Assembly: GCA_016219275.1 (NCBI GenBank)
Contig: JACRBM010000028.1
Location: forward strand, 1 to 64,000
DNA from: Chloroflexota bacterium
Lineage (GTDB): Bacteria; Chloroflexota; Anaerolineae; UBA4142
DNA: 64,000 nucleotides
Direction of reading: 5' to 3'
Shown here: positions 26,433 through 35,034 of the stretch, one piece after another
Layout: every line of letters starts with the position of its first letter
Position numbering within the stretch: position 1 is the stretch's first letter
Notes under the pieces: model-generated
Databases searched by the model: none
Told to the model about the DNA's origin: nothing
Seen by the model: the letters and a program-made list of their open reading frames with translations, nothing else
Made by a program: the position numbers and the translations under genes

Positions 26433-26517
26433 CAGAATTCAGTAGTCAGAATCCAGAATTCAGAATAAGGGCAAGATTCCGTATCTTCTGAATTCTGAAT
26501 TCTGGATTCTGAATTCT
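26433..26517. repeat. Tandem-repeat hairpin (CAGAATTC units)
   Basis: CAGAATCCAGAATTCAGAAT (26447-26466) is exactly reverse-complemented at 26492-26511, a 20-bp perfect stem. Both arms consist of degenerate CAGAATTC/CAGAATCC units, and extra units lie outside the stem. It separates eda from the kinase gene. Confidence 0.85.
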
Positions 26518-26529
26518 CGGAGATTAACC

Positions 26530-27675
26530 ATGGCTCAAGTGATCAACTACAAACAAATCAAACCGGCGAACGCGTGCAAGTACGACGGCGTGTCGCTCGG
26601 CGAAGTGATGTTGCGTTTCGATCCGTTCGACGTGCCGACCGCGCGCGCGCGCGTGACGCGCTTGTTTCAGGGCGGTGGCGAGACGAATGTCTCGTGCGGC
26701 ATGGCGTACACGTTCGGCTTGCGCGCGGCGGTCATCACCGCGCTTGTGGACGATGATCTCGGCAAGAACATTCGCAATCAATTGCGCGAGTCCGGCGTGG
26801 ACACGTCGAAAATTATTTGGTTCACCACCAAGAATGATGGCTCACGTTTCTCGACCGATCAAAAAGGCACGCTGATGAACGGCATCAATTTCACGTTCAT
26901 CGGCAAGGGCGTCATTCCATCGGACACGCTGTACTATCGCGCGCACACGCCGGTGCGCGAACTGCGCGAAGGCGATGTGGACTGGGACGCGTTGTTCGGC
27001 AAAGAAGGTGTGCGCGTGTTTAGCACGGGCGGCATCTACACCTTGATTTCGCCGACCTCATCCGGGCTGGCGATTCAAGGTGTGCAAAAGGCGAACGAGT
27101 ACGGCACGTTCGTCGCGGCGGATTTGAATTATCGTTCCAAGGTCGAGCCGAGCAAACAACGCGCGCGCGAGATCAATCAAAAGATCACGCCGTACCTGGG
27201 ATTTCTCGTCGGCAACGACAGCGATTTGCACGACGCGCTGGGCTACGAAACCAAGGTGAGCGGCGAAGCGCCGTACCAGGAATGGATCGCGGCGTATCAA
27301 GAAACGGTGCGCCGCGTCGCGAAGGATTATTCGAACTTGTCGCTCATCGGTACGCAGTGGCGCGGTGCGACGAACGCGGACATGGTTAGCTGGGGCGCGG
27401 TGCTCTATGATGTCGCCAACGACAAAATGTACCAAGCCGTTTTGCGCGAGGACGTGCCGATTGCCGACCGCACCGGCGGCGGCGACTCGTTCGCATCGGG
27501 TGTCATCTCGGCGTTGCTCAAGGGCAAAGACCTGGAGACCGCGGTGCAGTGGGGCGCGGCGCACGGCATCCTCGTGCAAGAGACGCCGGGCGATACGACG
27601 CTGATCGAACAGAAACTCGTCGAAGCCGAAGTCAAACGCGCATCGTCGAAAGGTGGCGTGCGCGCGACGCGATAG
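26530..27675 (+). CDS. kdgK: PfkB-family sugar kinase, probable 2-keto-3-deoxygluconate kinase
   Basis: A 381-residue ribokinase-fold kinase. The N-terminal glycine block is LFQGGGETNVSCGMAY, and the C-terminal PfkB signature DRTGGGDSFASGVISALLKG contains the catalytic Asp and anion hole. Residues 70-85 (GVDTSKIIWFTTKNDG) form the lid. It is longer than typical KdgK (about 310-340). Context (kduD, KDPG aldolase) makes KDG the likely substrate. GGAG sits before the ATG. Confidence 0.83.
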   Translation: MAQVINYKQIKPANACKYDGVSLGEVMLRFDPFDVPTARARVTRLFQGGGETNVSCGMAYTFGLRAAVITALVDDDLGKNIRNQLRESGVDTSKIIWFTTKNDGSRFSTDQKGTLMNGINFTFIGKGVIPSDTLYYRAHTPVRELREGDVDWDALFGKEGVRVFSTGGIYTLISPTSSGLAIQGVQKANEYGTFVAADLNYRSKVEPSKQRAREINQKITPYLGFLVGNDSDLHDALGYETKVSGEAPYQEWIAAYQETVRRVAKDYSNLSLIGTQWRGATNADMVSWGAVLYDVANDKMYQAVLREDVPIADRTGGGDSFASGVISALLKGKDLETAVQWGAAHGILVQETPGDTTLIEQKLVEAEVKRASSKGGVRATR

Positions 27676-27790
27676 CTCGAATCGTCGCGGAAATCGAATG
27701 CCCATCCGAGATAGTTCGGATGGGCATTTCTAATTCCAGCGGCTAGTTTATTGGGACGTGGATGGACGCGGAGATTTTTTATCCGCGTTC

Positions 27791-27893
27791 TAGAGCGAAT
27801 GCCATTTTGATTTAAGGTGTACGTTGTATCCAAGACCTGTCAGGTTTTTAGAAACCTGACAGGTCTGCCATAAACCCATCAGGAATTTGCTCG
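27791..27893. mobile_element. MITE-like repeat, copy B
   Basis: A 103-bp copy bounded by TAGAGCGAAT and ATTTGCTCG (imperfect terminal inverted repeats). It matches copy A at 17351-17430, but contains an extra internal hairpin, AGACCTGTCAGGTTT (27833-27847) paired with AAACCTGACAGGTCT (27852-27866). It lies between kdgK and the convergent PD40 gene, where the internal hairpin can terminate transcription. Confidence 0.6.
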
Positions 27894-27903
27894 AAATTTG
27901 CCG

Positions 27904-29415
27904 CTACTTGCTCCAATCCATCACGCGCTCGTTCTCGAAATCGAAACGCAAGGACAAGGTGTCCGTGACATTTTTCAGAACCTGGCGCATGTTCGAACCG
28001 TCCGCATCGCTCACAAAAAATTCCCACTTGCCATTCCGATTCGACAGGAACAAAACCTGTTTGCCATCCGGCGACCAGGTCGGCGCGACGCTGTCTACAA
28101 CTTTGTTGAAGAACGTGTACATGATCGCGTCCTGTTGCGTGATGCCAGTCGCATTACTACCATCCGCGTTGACGACGTTCACTTCCCAGCGGTCGTGCGC
28201 CTTTTGCGTGTAAACGATACGCGCACCATCGGGACTCGTCTCCGCGGATTGAATCGCGGGCATGTGCAAAATCGGACGAATGACGTTTGCGCCGGTGTCA
28301 TAGTACGAACCCTGGGGACCCAGGACGAGCGAAGCCGAACCGGTAATTACGTTCGTCGTCATAATCCCGATGTTCGGGTCAGCATAGTTGAGCGTCAAAC
28401 TATCCGTGCTCCAACTCAACGCGTAGCACAGTGCGGAACACTGCGGTTCGGTAAGAACATTTTTGGTCGTCGCGCCATCCACCGATTTGTTCAGTTCGAT
28501 CACACCCAGTTTCCATTTCGGATCGCGTTCGTTCGTCGTCTTGTCTTGCACGAACGCGATGTATTTTCCATCAGGACTCCACTTGGGCGAGCGAATGCGT
28601 TGCGCGCCGTAAACGAGATGCTCGTTCGAGCCATCGGCGTTCACGACGTACAGACCGGGATATGCGCCACTCCATCGCGCGAACGTGATTTGTTTGCCAT
28701 CCGGCGACCACGATGGGTCAATGCCATTGGCGATCAACGTGAGATTCGAGCCGTCGCCGTTCACGGTGTAGATCGCGCCGCCAGTCGCGGTTTGAAAAAC
28801 CAGCTTGCCTTGAATCGCGCCGGTCGGAATCGTTGCTGCAGTGAATGGCACCGCGACGGTCGGCGTCGGAGTTGGCGCGATGATGGGATAAAGCGTGACG
28901 GCTTCGCCCGTAATCGTCAGATGAAACGCGATAGTGTTCGTGGTGTTGTTCGTGACGACAACGAAATACCTGCCCGACGTGTTGAACGCGCCCGACCAGT
29001 ACAAATCGCGCGTGATTTCGCCGGTCGCCGTACTACGATACGGCGTGCCGCGTCCAACCGGCGCGGTCGTTTGATCGCGCAACCAATCGGTTGCTTGCGT
29101 CGGTGTGTAGAGCGCAAATTGCAAATCGGTCGCGCCGTTCGCGGCGACGGACACATCCACTTTTGAACGCGTCGCGCTTGACCCAGGTCGCGGACCGAAC
29201 CCAGGTCCGCCGCCCGAACTCTCGACCGCGTAATCAAAGTAAAACCACCGCGATGTGTTCGGCGCGAGGGCGCTCCAATCCGTCGGTACCATCAATGGAT
29301 CGTTCGGACTCGTGCCGGTTGGCTCGCCCGCCGCGACGGACGAAATCGCGAACGACGCCAGGACGAGCGCGATGAAACTAACGAGCAATCCTTTCCAAGC
29401 GAAATGAGGTTTCAT
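27904..29415 (-). CDS. Secreted TolB-like PD40 beta-propeller protein
   Basis: A 503-residue exported protein. A signal peptide ends near SSVAAGE. Residues 40-190 form a beta-sandwich resembling pre-peptidase C-terminal domains (RWFYFDYAVES ... GRYFVVVTNNTTNTIAFHL). From residue 220 on there are PD40/WD40-like repeats, each with the WSPDGKxIxF signature (DPSWSPDGKQITFARW, SPKWSPDGKYIAFVQD, APTWSPDGKQVLFLSN). It probably binds a ligand or partner outside the cell. The ATG at 29415 has AGGAGA and overlaps the stop of the upstream receiver gene in ATGA. Confidence 0.85.
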   Translation of the reverse strand: MKPHFAWKGLLVSFIALVLASFAISSVAAGEPTGTSPNDPLMVPTDWSALAPNTSRWFYFDYAVESSGGGPGFGPRPGSSATRSKVDVSVAANGATDLQFALYTPTQATDWLRDQTTAPVGRGTPYRSTATGEITRDLYWSGAFNTSGRYFVVVTNNTTNTIAFHLTITGEAVTLYPIIAPTPTPTVAVPFTAATIPTGAIQGKLVFQTATGGAIYTVNGDGSNLTLIANGIDPSWSPDGKQITFARWSGAYPGLYVVNADGSNEHLVYGAQRIRSPKWSPDGKYIAFVQDKTTNERDPKWKLGVIELNKSVDGATTKNVLTEPQCSALCYALSWSTDSLTLNYADPNIGIMTTNVITGSASLVLGPQGSYYDTGANVIRPILHMPAIQSAETSPDGARIVYTQKAHDRWEVNVVNADGSNATGITQQDAIMYTFFNKVVDSVAPTWSPDGKQVLFLSNRNGKWEFFVSDADGSNMRQVLKNVTDTLSLRFDFENERVMDWSK

Positions 29416-29840
29416 ATATTTTCTCCTTGCTGAGATCTGTAACAAGTCGAACGCGATCCATCAACTTCATACACGCGCCGAATCAACGCGCGCAGGTGCG
29501 CGATAACGAGTCGAGCCGAGAATGGCTTGCTGATATAGTTGTCTGCGCCAAGTTGAAACCAGTGAACAATTTCTTCGGCGAGCACTTGATCGCCAAGCAC
29601 GATCACGGGAATTCGCGCGACGCGACCCTGCGTGTGCATTCGCGTGACGATTTCTTCGGGACCCAATCCCGGTAAAAGGGCGCCCACCAAAACTGCGAGT
29701 GGCTTCCGCGATTGAATCAGTGTCCAAGCCAGATTGCCATCGGTAGCTTGGAGCACTTGGAAACCGGCGGCTTGCAATGAAGAGCGCAAAACAGATTGGG
29801 TCGCAAAGTCAGATTCGGCGACGAGAACATGTTCACACAT
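29412..29840 (-). CDS. Degenerate receiver-domain protein (phospho-acceptor Asp missing)
   Basis: A 142-residue stand-alone receiver fold. The Lys loop (ISKPFSARLV) and helices are normal, but the position of the phospho-Asp is Gly53 (VLVGALLPG in place of VLLDxxLPG), the acidic pair reads E9-S10, and the switch Thr is Gly. It should not be phosphorylated in the normal way. Its stop codon overlaps the start of the secreted PD40 gene (ATGA), an unexpected coupling between a cytoplasmic and an exported protein. Family certain, function unknown. Confidence 0.8.
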   Translation of the reverse strand: MCEHVLVAESDFATQSVLRSSLQAAGFQVLQATDGNLAWTLIQSRKPLAVLVGALLPGLGPEEIVTRMHTQGRVARIPVIVLGDQVLAEEIVHWFQLGADNYISKPFSARLVIAHLRALIRRVYEVDGSRSTCYRSQQGENI

Positions 29841-29873
29841 ACTTACATCCTCACGCGACTGAATACGCGTGGC

Positions 29874-31994
29874 TTATTTTGGTTTGCAATCGTAAAGTGA
29901 AACCTGCATACCACTTGGTCCGCCATCGCGGAATGATTGAGTGGTGTTGTTCGTTGCGCCTGTGCCATCGGGTGCGCCGAAATTCGACGATGCCGTGTCA
30001 AAGCCGACGAGCGTGCAGGCGCGTGAGACCCAGGATGAAATCTCTGATTGATTACCGCCAGGTCCGCCGCCTCCACCACGCGTGTCGTAGTAGATAAAAC
30101 GCAATTCATTGTTTGCAACCATCTGCGTCAACTCTTCGCTCGTGACGACTTTATCCTGTCCGTTGAATCCGCCGAGATAGAGCACTGGGCGTCCGGTCGC
30201 GAGCACATAGTCCGCGCCTTGCATCGAGCTGGGCACGGCGAGCAAGTACTTGATGCCCTGGGTATTCGCTTGCAGATAACTGAGCAAAGTTTGATTGGTC
30301 TGCGCGCCGCCTTGGTTTGGCGGACCCGATGAGCGTCCATCGTACGCGGCAGGCAACGATTGATTTCCACTCGAATAAAAAGTTGTCAGTCCAGACCAGA
30401 TGCCCGGCGTCAGCAACATCGCGGCGAGGAGGCAAGCCAATCCAGCAGGCGCGGCGAATTTGAATCGGCGCGCGAACCCAGGAATCCATAGCGCGATGCC
30501 CACCGCGCCCAATGCGATCACGAGCGGCAACCACCACGCGTTCTTGACGTACGCGTTCGCCGTCGTAATTTGCACGTACAACGTACCGCTCGCCGCGACG
30601 ATGAACAAACCGAGTGCGAGCCACGCGTGTTTCGCGCGCAGCTGCCACAGTTCCGCCGCGCCGATGCCGACGAGCGCGGCAAGCGCGGGCGCAAGCATCG
30701 CGAGATAATACTCGTGAAAGAATCCGGCAACGCTAAAGAAAATTCCGGCGGTCACGAGCCAGCCACCCCACAACACGACGGCTTGGTGTTTCGGCGCGAT
30801 GGGCAAGCGTACACGCGCGCGGAAAATCAACAATAGCCCGCTGAATAATCCAAACGGCAAAAGCCAACTCGTCTCTTTGCTCAACGGCGTAGTGAACAAG
30901 CGCCATGCGCCAGGTTGCCCGGTGTTGAACATTCCGCCGCCACCACCTGGTCCTCCTGGACCACCTTGCGGTGCGTTCTGTCCCTGGGTTGGTTGAAACC
31001 CTTGCGGCGGTTGGCGATCATCGCCATCTCGTGGCGGCTGAAATCCTTGCGGCGCGCCAGTGGGCGATTGTCCCGGCGTTCCATTTTGTCCGCCGCTATT
31101 TTGATTGCCGCCGAATATTCCGCTCAAGAATCCGCGTCCGCCCAAGCCGAGCAAGCGTTGCGTTCCGTTGTAGCCCGTAATGAGACTCAACACCGAATTG
31201 TCGCCGCTACTGCCGACGTACGGTCGTTGATCTTCTGGTGTGAGGTCAACGGCGATTGTCCACGAAAGTGACACGGCTAACAACACGAGCACGGCTAACG
31301 CGAGATTCGCCGATTTGCGCCACCAACGTTCGGGTGAACCTAGGACGTACAACGCGTAAAACGCCGGCGCCGGCAAATACGCTTGGAGCATTTTGATATT
31401 GAACCCGATGCCGACCAAAAGCGAACCCAGGATCAAGTAGCGCACGCTTCGCGTGCCGCGCTGCGTCGCTTCGAGGAACGCCCACGCCGCGAGCAATAGC
31501 GTCAGGATCAGCGTGCTGTCCATCGTGTTGTTGCGATCGGTTGCGACGGCGACCGGCGTGATCGCGAGCGCCAAGCCCGCGACGAGTCCGGCAATCACGC
31601 CGAATGGCTTGCGGACGAGACGATAAACCACGAACACGGAAAGAATCCCCGCCATGATTTGCGGCAAGAGTACGCCAAAACCGTTCACGCCGAAAAAATA
31701 CGCCGAGATAACTTGGAACCATAATCCGACCGGCGGTTTGTCCACGCTGACCGCGCCGCCCGGTTCGGCGGCGGCGAAGAAAAAGTTGTGCCACGATTGC
31801 GACATCGCCTCGACTGCCGCGGTGTAGTAATGATTCGCGTCGCCGAGCGCGCTCAGGTTTGCCAAGCGCAACGCCGCCGCGAGCGCGATGATCGCCGCGA
31901 GCGCGATCCACTCGAACGCGCGCGCGCGTGACCAGCGCGATGTTTTCGCCGTAACTGTTTCGGTTGTCATCGCTTGAGAAATCAATGTGCTCAT
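29874..31994 (-). CDS. GT-C glycosyltransferase (GT39/ArnT-like) with Gly/Pro/Gln-rich loop
   Basis: A 706-residue membrane protein with about 12 helices. The first periplasmic loop (GDANHYYTAAVEAMSQSWHNFF ... VDKPP) matches the catalytic Asp and the DKPPL motif of GT39/ArnT-type transferases that use polyprenyl-phosphate sugars. A large low-complexity insertion near residues 295-365 (repeats of PPQGFQP, GGPGGPGGGGG) lies in an extracytoplasmic loop, and a soluble C-terminal domain of about 150 residues follows the last helix. AGGAA precedes the ATG at 31994; a longer frame is not supported. It is adjacent to a GtrA protein, suggesting a shared lipid-linked sugar pathway. Confidence 0.83.
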   Translation of the reverse strand: MSTLISQAMTTETVTAKTSRWSRARAFEWIALAAIIALAAALRLANLSALGDANHYYTAAVEAMSQSWHNFFFAAAEPGGAVSVDKPPVGLWFQVISAYFFGVNGFGVLLPQIMAGILSVFVVYRLVRKPFGVIAGLVAGLALAITPVAVATDRNNTMDSTLILTLLLAAWAFLEATQRGTRSVRYLILGSLLVGIGFNIKMLQAYLPAPAFYALYVLGSPERWWRKSANLALAVLVLLAVSLSWTIAVDLTPEDQRPYVGSSGDNSVLSLITGYNGTQRLLGLGGRGFLSGIFGGNQNSGGQNGTPGQSPTGAPQGFQPPRDGDDRQPPQGFQPTQGQNAPQGGPGGPGGGGGMFNTGQPGAWRLFTTPLSKETSWLLPFGLFSGLLLIFRARVRLPIAPKHQAVVLWGGWLVTAGIFFSVAGFFHEYYLAMLAPALAALVGIGAAELWQLRAKHAWLALGLFIVAASGTLYVQITTANAYVKNAWWLPLVIALGAVGIALWIPGFARRFKFAAPAGLACLLAAMLLTPGIWSGLTTFYSSGNQSLPAAYDGRSSGPPNQGGAQTNQTLLSYLQANTQGIKYLLAVPSSMQGADYVLATGRPVLYLGGFNGQDKVVTSEELTQMVANNELRFIYYDTRGGGGGPGGNQSEISSWVSRACTLVGFDTASSNFGAPDGTGATNNTTQSFRDGGPSGMQVSLYDCKPK

Positions 31995-32058
31995 TTTTAT
32001 TTTTCCTTTCGCTCTTGAGACTGGGTTCGCCAACGCGCCATTCGTTCTGTCTGCGCGA

Positions 32059-32544
32059 TTACCTCCATCGTCGTTGCCGAGTTGGCGCGGTTACGCGCGA
32101 TAATTCGGGCGACGTACTTCGAAACGTCCAAAGCGTATTCGCGAAATAATTCCAAATGACGCCCACCGCAGTCGCGCAGATTTTAGCCAAGAGCGTGCCA
32201 TAGCTCGCCAGATTGAAGAGCGTGTCGAACGACGGCGCGAGCGAGAGCACGAGGAGATTATTGATGATCAACGCGCTCAGACTGACGATGGTGAATTGCG
32301 TAAACTGGGTTCCCAGCGTGCGTTGTTCCTGATCGGCGAACGTCCATCGGCGGTGCAGAATAAAGTTGTTGATGATGCCCGCGCTGTACGAGATCGTGTT
32401 GGCAACGACCGTGGTTATGCCGCAAGCCCGTAACCCGGCGAACAAGGTCAGATCAACCAGCGTGCCCAGCACGCCGACGGCAAGAAAGCGTCCGATGCCG
32501 CGCCAGCGGTGATTCGTTTCAGATGGATTATTCAAATGGTTCAT
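32059..32544 (-). CDS. GtrA family membrane protein
   Basis: A 161-residue protein with four membrane helices of the GtrA type (RFLAVGVLGTLVDLTLFAGL ... SAGIINNFILHRRWTFAD ... NYFANTLWTF). GtrA-like proteins flip or position polyprenyl-phosphate sugars for GT-C enzymes, which fits the GT39 gene 64 bp downstream. The ATG at 32544 follows GGAGG by about 12 nt. A longer frame opening at 32727 overlaps the small Cys-rich gene and is rejected. Confidence 0.85.
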   Translation of the reverse strand: MNHLNNPSETNHRWRGIGRFLAVGVLGTLVDLTLFAGLRACGITTVVANTISYSAGIINNFILHRRWTFADQEQRTLGTQFTQFTIVSLSALIINNLLVLSLAPSFDTLFNLASYGTLLAKICATAVGVIWNYFANTLWTFRSTSPELSRVTAPTRQRRWR

Positions 32545-32563
32545 CGTAATCTTCGACCTCCGC

Positions 32564-32809
32564 TTAGACGAGGGTTGATTGTTCTGCACTGGGCTGCAGG
32601 TTTTGCTCGCGTAATTTCCGGGTGTGGGCAATGATGGTTTGGCGTTCCGGGTGCCCGCACACAAATCCGTACCCGAACGGCATCGCGAATTCGCAGGACG
32701 CCGGTTTTTCGACGAGGCACTCGGCAAAGCGATCGGCTAACGCCGCGGCGCGACAGATTTGCGGATCGGGTAGCACACGCACTGGTTGGTTATTTGGTTT
32801 CTCGTTCAC
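32564..32809 (-). CDS. Small Cys-rich protein of unknown function
   Basis: An 81-residue soluble protein with four cysteines (residues 19, 31, 39, 51) in a C-x11-C-x7-C-x11-C pattern followed by GHPE, suggestive of a metal or Fe-S site. The GTG at 32809 has a strong AAAGGAGG upstream, and the frame ends just before the GtrA gene, which supports translation. I do not recognise the family. It sits between the efflux permease and GtrA genes. Confidence 0.55.
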   Translation of the reverse strand: MNEKPNNQPVRVLPDPQICRAAALADRFAECLVEKPASCEFAMPFGYGFVCGHPERQTIIAHTRKLREQNLQPSAEQSTLV

Positions 32810-32845
32810 GTGAACATCCTCCTTTCGGGGTGAATCGTCATGCGC

Positions 32846-34081
32846 TTATTCGTACCGCAATGCCTCTATCGGATGCAGACTTGCCGCGCGGTTCGCTGGG
32901 TAACTGCCAAAGAACAATCCAACACCCGCCGAGAACAACACCGCGAGCAACACCGAGTCTGGATCAACGACCGTGTTCAGTGTGGTCGTGCCCACGCTCA
33001 TTCCCGAAATCAATCGTGCGATGAGCGCGCCCAGCATCACGCCGATCAAGCCGCCGGATAGACTCAGGATGATCGCCTCGGTCAAGAACTGGGTCATGAT
33101 GTCAACCTTGCGCGCGCCGATCGCTTTGCGAATGCCGATCTCGCGCGTGCGTTCCGTCACCGAAACGAGCATGATGTTCATGATCCCGATGCCGCCGACG
33201 ATGAGTGAAATCGCCGCGACGCCGCCGAGAAAAATCGTCAACGTGCCGGTCACTTGATTCGCCGTGTTCAAAATATCTTGCTGACTCGTGATATTAAAGT
33301 CGTCGGTGAACTGAATGTGATGTCGTTCGCGCAATACTTCGCTGATCTCTTGAATCACCGTTTCCTGCATTGCCATATCGGTGATCTTGACGTTGATGAC
33401 CGAGACCGTATTGCTCCCGCGAAATTGCCCTGGGCGCGAGAGACGGGTCATCGCGGTGGTGATGGGCACGTACACTTGCGAATCGGCGTTCATAAATCCG
33501 GTGCCGCCTTTCGCTTCCATCACGCCAATCACGCGAAAGTTTTGTCCGCTGATGCGAATCGTTTGACCGACGGGGTCTTCGGTGTCGAACAGCGCGGTCG
33601 CCACACCCGCGCCCAGGACGACGACCGCCGCATTTGCGGTGACGTTGGACGACGAGACGAACTCGCCGCTTGCCAATTTGGTGTTCATCGCGTCGAGATA
33701 TTCCGGCGTGATGCCGAGCACGCGCGCGTTCGTGTTGTTGCCGAGGTACGCCATCTGTCCGAAACTTTCGACCTGGGGCGCGACGCCGACGATGTACGGC
33801 AATTCTTCCAATGCGGTCGCGTCTTCTTTCGTCAATGTCGTCGCCGACCCTTCGGCGGTGCGCACGCCGCTACTCTGGGTTGACCCAGGTCGGACGTAGA
33901 GCAAGTTCGTGCCGATGCTCGTGATTTGATCGGTGATCGCGGTCTGCGCGCCGCGTCCGATAGATAACATCGCGATGACTGCCATCACGCCGATGATGAT
34001 GCCGAGCATCGTCAACCCGGCGCGTAATTTATTCGCGCTGATACTGCGTAATGCAATTCGCATACTTTCAATAAAGTTCAT
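32846..34081 (-). CDS. MacB-like ABC transporter permease
   Basis: A 411-residue permease of the MacB/FtsX type: one N-terminal helix (LRAGLTMLGIIIGVMAVIAML), an extracytoplasmic MacB_PCD domain (residues 45-260), then three C-terminal helices in the FtsX domain (IFLGGVAAISLIVGGIGIMNIMLVSVTERTREIGIRKAIGA). It works with the ATPase and the MacA-like adaptor encoded upstream to export a peptide, lipid or drug without a TolC-type outer-membrane partner being visible. Two ATGs are possible; the second (34081) is better spaced from GGAGG. Confidence 0.9.
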   Translation of the reverse strand: MNFIESMRIALRSISANKLRAGLTMLGIIIGVMAVIAMLSIGRGAQTAITDQITSIGTNLLYVRPGSTQSSGVRTAEGSATTLTKEDATALEELPYIVGVAPQVESFGQMAYLGNNTNARVLGITPEYLDAMNTKLASGEFVSSSNVTANAAVVVLGAGVATALFDTEDPVGQTIRISGQNFRVIGVMEAKGGTGFMNADSQVYVPITTAMTRLSRPGQFRGSNTVSVINVKITDMAMQETVIQEISEVLRERHHIQFTDDFNITSQQDILNTANQVTGTLTIFLGGVAAISLIVGGIGIMNIMLVSVTERTREIGIRKAIGARKVDIMTQFLTEAIILSLSGGLIGVMLGALIARLISGMSVGTTTLNTVVDPDSVLLAVLFSAGVGLFFGSYPANRAASLHPIEALRYE

Positions 34082-34097
34082 CATTGCCTCCGTTATT

Positions 34098-34252
34098 AGT
34101 GTGTTAGTTAGTTCAATAGTTCGATGGGGCGTTAGTGCGGTAGTGCGATGCTTGAAAGGTGCATCCTCAACTATCGTACCATCGCACTATCGCACCATCG
34201 AACTATCGAACTATCGCACCATCGTACTATCGCACTATCGCACTATTGCACT
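34098..34252. repeat. Tandem-repeat hairpin (ACTATCGC units) reaching into the ATPase gene
   Basis: About a dozen 8-10 bp units (CACTATCG, CACCATCG, AACTATCG) run from 34165 to 34252. The left side (34098-34147) carries the complementary words TAGTTCGATgG, TAGTGCGGTAGTGCGAT. The last codons and the stop codon of the ABC ATPase gene (VQ-stop, 34243-34251) lie inside the array. It lies between ATPase and permease genes. Confidence 0.8.
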
Positions 34253-34911
34253 AACATTCCATCGCGCACCCGAATCGCGCGTGGCGCCTGGCTTGCGATG
34301 CTGGGATCGTGCGTGACGAGAATCACGGTTAGACCCTGGTCGCGATTGAGCGATTTGAAAACATTCATGATCTCCGCACCCGATTTCGAATCGAGATTGC
34401 CGGTCGGCTCGTCGGCGAGAATGATGCTGGGATTGTTGACGAGCGCGCGCGCAATCGCGACGCGTTGTTGCTGTCCGCCGGACAATTCGTTCGGGCGATG
34501 ATGCAGGCGATCTCCCAGCCCCACCGCTTGGAGCGCGGCGCGCGCGCGTTCTTTACGATCCGGCGCGCCGGCGTAGACCATCGGCAATTCCACTTGGTCG
34601 AGCGCGGGCGTGCGCGGCAAGAGATTGAACTGTTGAAACACAAAACCGATTTTCTTGTTCCGCACGCCAGCTTGCTCGTCGTCCGTCATCTTGGACACGT
34701 CCGTGCCATCGAGAAAGTACTCGCCGCTAGATGGCGTATCGAGACATCCGATGATGTTCATCAGCGTGGATTTGCCGGAGCCGGACGGTCCGGTGATCGC
34801 GACCATTTCGCCTTGCTCGATTTGGAATGTGACGCCATCCAACGCTGAGACCTGGATGTCGCCCATACGGTAAATTTTTTTCACATCGTTGATTTCGATT
34901 ACGGCTGACAT
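34243..34911 (-). CDS. MacB/LolD-type ABC transporter ATP-binding protein
   Basis: A 222-residue ABC ATPase of the MacB/LolD subfamily. Walker [17 protein letters not shown]-loop [11 protein letters not shown], signature [15 protein letters not shown], Walker [13 protein letters not shown] and switch His in THDPS are all intact. It forms an exporter with the adaptor at 36450 and the permease at 34081. The C-terminal residues after VRDG (MLVQ) are encoded within a tandem repeat array, so the extreme C-terminus may have been reset by that repeat. Confidence 0.93.
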   Translation of the reverse strand: MSAVIEINDVKKIYRMGDIQVSALDGVTFQIEQGEMVAITGPSGSGKSTLMNIIGCLDTPSSGEYFLDGTDVSKMTDDEQAGVRNKKIGFVFQQFNLLPRTPALDQVELPMVYAGAPDRKERARAALQAVGLGDRLHHRPNELSGGQQQRVAIARALVNNPSIILADEPTGNLDSKSGAEIMNVFKSLNRDQGLTVILVTHDPSIASQAPRAIRVRDGMLVQ

Positions 34912-34994
34912 AGTTCACTTCCTGGTTGATTTGCCGCCAAGACCATCGAGCATCTCGACGGCGGTACTTTTTCGTTTGCTTGTAATCTCTTCGC

Positions 34995-35029
34995 TAGAAT
35001 CCCGGTTTCTTCGAGAAACCGGGATTCTA
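34995..35029. repeat. GGTTTC-core palindrome
   Basis: TAGAATCCCGGTTTCT (34995-35010) pairs perfectly with AGAAACCGGGATTCTA (35014-35029), a 16-bp stem with a 3-nt loop. It lies between the adaptor gene and the ATPase gene (minus strand) and starts 6 nt after the adaptor stop. Confidence 0.85.
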
Positions 35030-35034
35030 TTCTA

